A DNA stretch of 64,000 nt from Pseudorhodobacter turbinis. Lineage in GTDB: Bacteria > Pseudomonadota > Alphaproteobacteria > Rhodobacterales > Rhodobacteraceae. Where the stretch lies: assembly GCF_005234135.1 (NCBI RefSeq), contig NZ_CP039964.1, positions 1,679,001-1,743,000 of the forward strand, read 5' to 3'. Shown piece after piece: positions 61,901 through 64,000 of this stretch. The position numbers and the translations under genes were made by a program. Position 1 is the first letter of the stretch. Every line of letters begins with the position of its first letter. The notes under the pieces were generated by a model, which saw only the letters and a program-made list of their open reading frames with translations, was not told the origin of the DNA and did no database searches.

Positions 61901-62725
61901 CTTCAAAAAAACGGGTTTGGCGTTGATGACAATTTCTTTGACTTGGGCGGCGATTCCGTGCGGGCCATACAAATCGCATCCCGTGCCCGAGAGAGCGGCC
62001 TGATCCTGACCCCTGCCCAGATGTTCGAAAACCAGACCGTGGCCCTGCAAGCGGCTGCCGCACAATCCGCAAAGACCCCGTGGCAGGTGGCGCTGTCAGG
62101 CGGGCCGATTGGCAATGATATCGCCGGTCTGGCCCCTGTCGCGGGCGACAGCATCGGCGGCGGTGGCGCGCCAGTACAGCAAATGCTGGGCGCGGCAGAT
62201 CTGGCCAAGCTGCATGCAGATGCCAAGCTGCGCAATACGACACCCGCACGGCTGATGACAGCGGCGCTGGCCCGCACGATCTGGCATTGGCGACAGGCCC
62301 CCTTTTCGCTGGTGCTGATTGATGGAACAGAGACCGAGGTCCGCGCCATGCCTGCCGTTCTGGCGGCTTTGCCCTCGGGGGTTGCGGGTTCGGAAAAGGC
62401 CCTGACAGATGCGCTGGCGGTCGGTGATCGGGCCGGTATCGATCCACGCAGGATTGTTGAAAAGGCAGTTATCGCGTCGTGGCAAGCACCGGCCGAACAA
62501 CTGGCACAAGTGCTGGCACCTACGGGGTTACACCTGCGGGCCGAGGCCATGGAGGATGGCATCCTGCTGAAATGGGAATACGACCCCGGCCTGTTTTCCG
62601 GCGCAACCATTGCCAGGCTTGCGGCGCGGCATGTGGCGGAATTGCGCGGGCAGGCAAGCGGCAGCACTGCCGGAAACAACAAGCTCAACAAACTGCGCGC
62701 ACAGTTGAAGGACACCTCAAAATGA
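58922..62725 (+). CDS. NRPS module C-A-T with truncated epimerase remnant (predicted Gly)
   Basis: 1267 residues: C (about 40-470, HHIICDGWS), A (480-970, YTSGSTGWPKG, A10 Lys in NGKIDRAQL), T (990-1055, FFDLGGDSVRAIQ) and a C-terminal stretch of about 200 residues. The hand-read pocket is D-I-L-Q-L-G-M-I-W, a glycine code. The tail resembles the second half of an epimerase (TPARLMTAALARTIWHW; GILLKWEYDPGLFSG then TIARLAARH), but the first half with HHxxxDG is missing. The T domain also has the GGDS form that precedes epimerases. An epimerase after glycine would have no stereocentre to act on, which may explain the decay. Its start lies 3 bases after the monooxygenase stop, and its own stop overlaps the next gene as ATGA. 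Confidence 0.93.
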   Translation: MHDQIEAIRARVAALSPQERAGFRAKVEARGIDWSLIVADTPPRPRPDHLPLSPAQMQFWLLQQVHPETTALSIAFAWDVEGALDLDALRRALTYLIARHEPLRTAFTIKDGTPTQQVRATVPFDLATSLPPIATAESDFVAQAFDLGVAPLFRVRLLQHSQDRFSVLFAFHHIICDGWSRGIFLRELAASYQAYVAGQEPDLPPITRHFADIVLDQTEWLASSDATAQAAFWRAELEGIAPQSLSSWKRAADTSAETVTLPLGADLSARIAGLAAQLGVSQYVLMLAVFQLLLHRLTGAEDIAVGTPTAGRDSEEKSGLIGLFVNTLVLRNRIEPDMTFRTFLARVGKGFARAFEHQDLPFARVVDTVGAARNAGQTPLFQTLFQVQTGGYAHQNAAQIDLGDPRLAVRQRVLPLPQAKFDLSWHVMDQPGGYGVIIEYRPALFSGDQIRGMKAQFETLLHAVADAPDMCLSAFSFIPPDQTRDAVLRGPDSNIPDLLQQIEKQKGAEALICATSGQSLDYADLWDRAGQMANGLLARPELHGPDARVAISMRRGPDLVVAMLAALRAGLAYVPLDPEMPVARRDYILQDADVALVLSDHPLDTICPLVDPATLTGQGDLPAPDPDRIAYLIYTSGSTGWPKGVPITRRALSNLIASTADILGTGQDLRMLALTTVAFDISALEIFLPLSVGGTLVMAGTADTAMPAQLAGLIPRHGITHMQATPATWRLLLDHGWHGAPELVALSGGEALPTGLAQRLHANVKSLWNMYGPTETTIWSAALKITPRNLAGPVVPVGGPVANTSLRVLDPHGAVLPAGIAGELAIGGAGLSPGYRNRPDMNMRSFLTSGNERLYRTGDRVVLQGDTTLQFLGRVDHQIKLNGYRIEPGEIEAALTALPEIAEALAMVDGGRLLAYYRGDQTLDAQALRRQLADSLPSYMIPAQYVRIAAFPLNPNGKIDRAQLPKPDADEQAPRRTPTTGAEVLLHGIWADVLQKNGFGVDDNFFDLGGDSVRAIQIASRARESGLILTPAQMFENQTVALQAAAAQSAKTPWQVALSGGPIGNDIAGLAPVAGDSIGGGGAPVQQMLGAADLAKLHADAKLRNTTPARLMTAALARTIWHWRQAPFSLVLIDGTETEVRAMPAVLAALPSGVAGSEKALTDALAVGDRAGIDPRRIVEKAVIASWQAPAEQLAQVLAPTGLHLRAEAMEDGILLKWEYDPGLFSGATIARLAARHVAELRGQASGSTAGNNKLNKLRAQLKDTSK

Positions 62726-64000
62726 ATGCTATCGACGACGTCCAGGATGTCTTTGAAATGTCTGCGGGGCAGGCAGGCATGCTGTTTCAATCGCTGTATC
62801 AAGACGGTTCCGGCATTTATGTACAGCAATACTGGGGCCGGTTGCAGGGGCAGCTGGATCATAACCACTTCCGCGATGCGTGGCAGGCAACGATCAACCG
62901 TCACGACATTCTGCGCGCCCGTTGCCATTGGGAGGATCTGGATGATCCGGCGCTGATTATCCAAAGGCAGGTGCAGCCCGACTGGCAATTCCTTGACTGG
63001 CGCGGGATCACTGAAGCAGAGCAGGAGGCCGCCTTGCAAGATTGGCTTCACGCGGATTGCACGGCCGGATTTGCAATGGATACGGCACCCTTGATGCGGT
63101 TTGCCTTGATCCGCCTGACCGATAACAAGCATCAGTTTGTCTGGAGCTTTCACCATCTTTTGCTGGATGGTTGGTGCGGCGCGCTGATCGTGCGTGAGGT
63201 TTTGAATGCCTATGCGGGTGGCACGGCCGGTCCTGCGCCGCGCCCTTATTCGGATTATATCGACTGGCTTGCGGCACAGGATCAGGTCACTGCAAAGGCC
63301 TATTGGGCCGAGACGCTGGCGGGGCTTTCGGAACCGACACCCTTGGGCATTAAACAGCCGTCGAGTGGCACTGGTTTGCACGCGCATGACTTCACGCTTG
63401 GCCGCGCCCTTAGCGATCAACTCAGGGCTTTGGCGCGGGAAAAGCGGCTTACGCTGGCCACGCTGATGCAGGGGGCTTGGGCGCTGGTTCTGTCACGTTA
63501 CAGCGGGTTGGAGGATGTGACATTCGGCACGGTTCTATCGGGGCGTCCGGCCGATCTGGCCGGCGCAGAGGAAATGATCGGCCTATTCTTGCAAACCGTG
63601 CCTGTCAGCGTGCGAACCGGCGCACGGGAAACCTTGCCATGGTTGCAATCGATACAAAGCGCGCAAAGACAACGAGAGCTGCACGGCCATCTGGGCCTGG
63701 CCAAGATCCGCGCCTGCTCGAAAATCACCGGCAGGGCCGCGTTGTTTGACAGCCTTTTGATTGTTGAAACCTATCCCGAAACGATCCTGACCGTGGCGGA
63801 TGACCATAGCAGCCTGCGCCTCAGTGGTGCCGGACTGCATGAACGCACCGATTTCGCCCTGACAATCAAGGTACTGCCCGAGGATGATATCAGGATCACC
63901 CTTAATGCTGATCGCGCGCGCATCCCGCCTGATACGCTGGACCGTCTGGGTGGGCACCTTCGGCAGGTCTTGACCGCGCTGGCGCAAGGGGCCGCGACGC
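62722..64000 (+). CDS. NRPS condensation-domain protein, 3' end outside window
   Basis: The ATG overlaps the preceding stop, and the frame is open for 426 codons to the window edge. All of it is one condensation domain: first motif FEMSAGQAGMLFQSLY, catalytic FHHLLLDGW (about 140), then GTVLSGRPADLAGAEEMIG and FLQTVPVSVRT. Closest relatives by eye are the two C-T proteins of the leftward arm, so it may also be a C-T didomain without its own A domain. The downstream part lies beyond 64000, so this is untested. The first-motif form suits an acceptor after an epimerase-type carrier, matching the upstream protein's GGDS carrier. Confidence 0.9.
   Translation, partial: MNAIDDVQDVFEMSAGQAGMLFQSLYQDGSGIYVQQYWGRLQGQLDHNHFRDAWQATINRHDILRARCHWEDLDDPALIIQRQVQPDWQFLDWRGITEAEQEAALQDWLHADCTAGFAMDTAPLMRFALIRLTDNKHQFVWSFHHLLLDGWCGALIVREVLNAYAGGTAGPAPRPYSDYIDWLAAQDQVTAKAYWAETLAGLSEPTPLGIKQPSSGTGLHAHDFTLGRALSDQLRALAREKRLTLATLMQGAWALVLSRYSGLEDVTFGTVLSGRPADLAGAEEMIGLFLQTVPVSVRTGARETLPWLQSIQSAQRQRELHGHLGLAKIRACSKITGRAALFDSLLIVETYPETILTVADDHSSLRLSGAGLHERTDFALTIKVLPEDDIRITLNADRARIPPDTLDRLGGHLRQVLTALAQGAAT

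Noticed and set aside
61903..63420. 505-codon open frame on the minus strand
   Set aside because: Antisense to two clear NRPS genes; Arg/Ser-rich composition with no domain.
1..64000. CRISPR arrays, rRNA genes, riboswitches, phage genes
   Set aside because: I looked for regular repeat-spacer units, rRNA cores and phage structural genes by eye and saw none.

Overview
The window looks like a chromosome segment of a marine-type alphaproteobacterium of the Rhodobacteraceae (Roseobacter group). I infer this from a VPLPA-CTERM surface protein, an alpha-2-macroglobulin/PBP1C pair, a ZapE-type ATPase, a DUF1428 protein and the strongly G+C-biased codon use. No 16S rRNA gene is present to confirm it.

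Layout. (1) 1-6 kb: the end of a helical-repeat protein of unknown role, an intact IS1595-family insertion sequence (1837-2987) with inverted ends and a perfect 8-bp target duplication, and a hybrid histidine kinase. (2) 6-16.4 kb: ordinary chromosomal genes, namely alpha-2-macroglobulin translationally coupled to pbpC, a thiolase, a DUF1428 protein and zapE. (3) 16.4-21.9 kb: a decayed mobile island bounded by near-identical tRNA-Cys 3'-part repeats. It holds a virB4 pseudogene, a small lipoprotein, a truncated virB5-like gene, a hipBA toxin-antitoxin pair with three evenly spaced operators, and a frameshifted HTH gene. (4) 22-23.2 kb: a secreted VPLPA-CTERM protein with a bidirectional terminator. 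(5) 23.26-64 kb (continuing past the window): a large hybrid PKS/NRPS gene cluster in two divergent arms that meet at about 51.2 kb.

The cluster. The leftward arm is 13 genes that almost all overlap or touch: a terminal NRPS with a TubC-like docking domain and a reductase release domain, a methyltransferase, a class III aminotransferase, MbtH, two small unrecognised proteins, a C-T didomain, a PKS module, C-A-T, C-A-T-C-A-T-E, a second C-T didomain, a type II thioesterase and a DUF2306 membrane protein. The rightward arm is a FAAL-ACP loading enzyme, a PKS module, a luciferase-like monooxygenase, a C-A-T NRPS with a broken epimerase remnant, and the start of a further C-domain protein.

How the genes fit together (inference). 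FAAL-ACP activates a fatty acid and the first PKS adds malonate. Its KR has lost the NADPH-binding fingerprint, so a beta-keto group could remain for the aminotransferase. The luciferase-like enzyme could hydroxylate the alpha carbon. This is the enzyme set known from cyanobacterial microginin and puwainaphycin pathways and predicts a 3-amino-2-hydroxy fatty acyl lipopeptide. My hand-read A-domain codes suggest Gly and Ala residues, one Ala being epimerised to D. The reductase domain predicts an aldehyde or alcohol terminus. Such a product, made by a Rhodobacteraceae-like bacterium with free-standing aminotransferase and monooxygenase and with A-less C-T proteins, is the most interesting content of the window.
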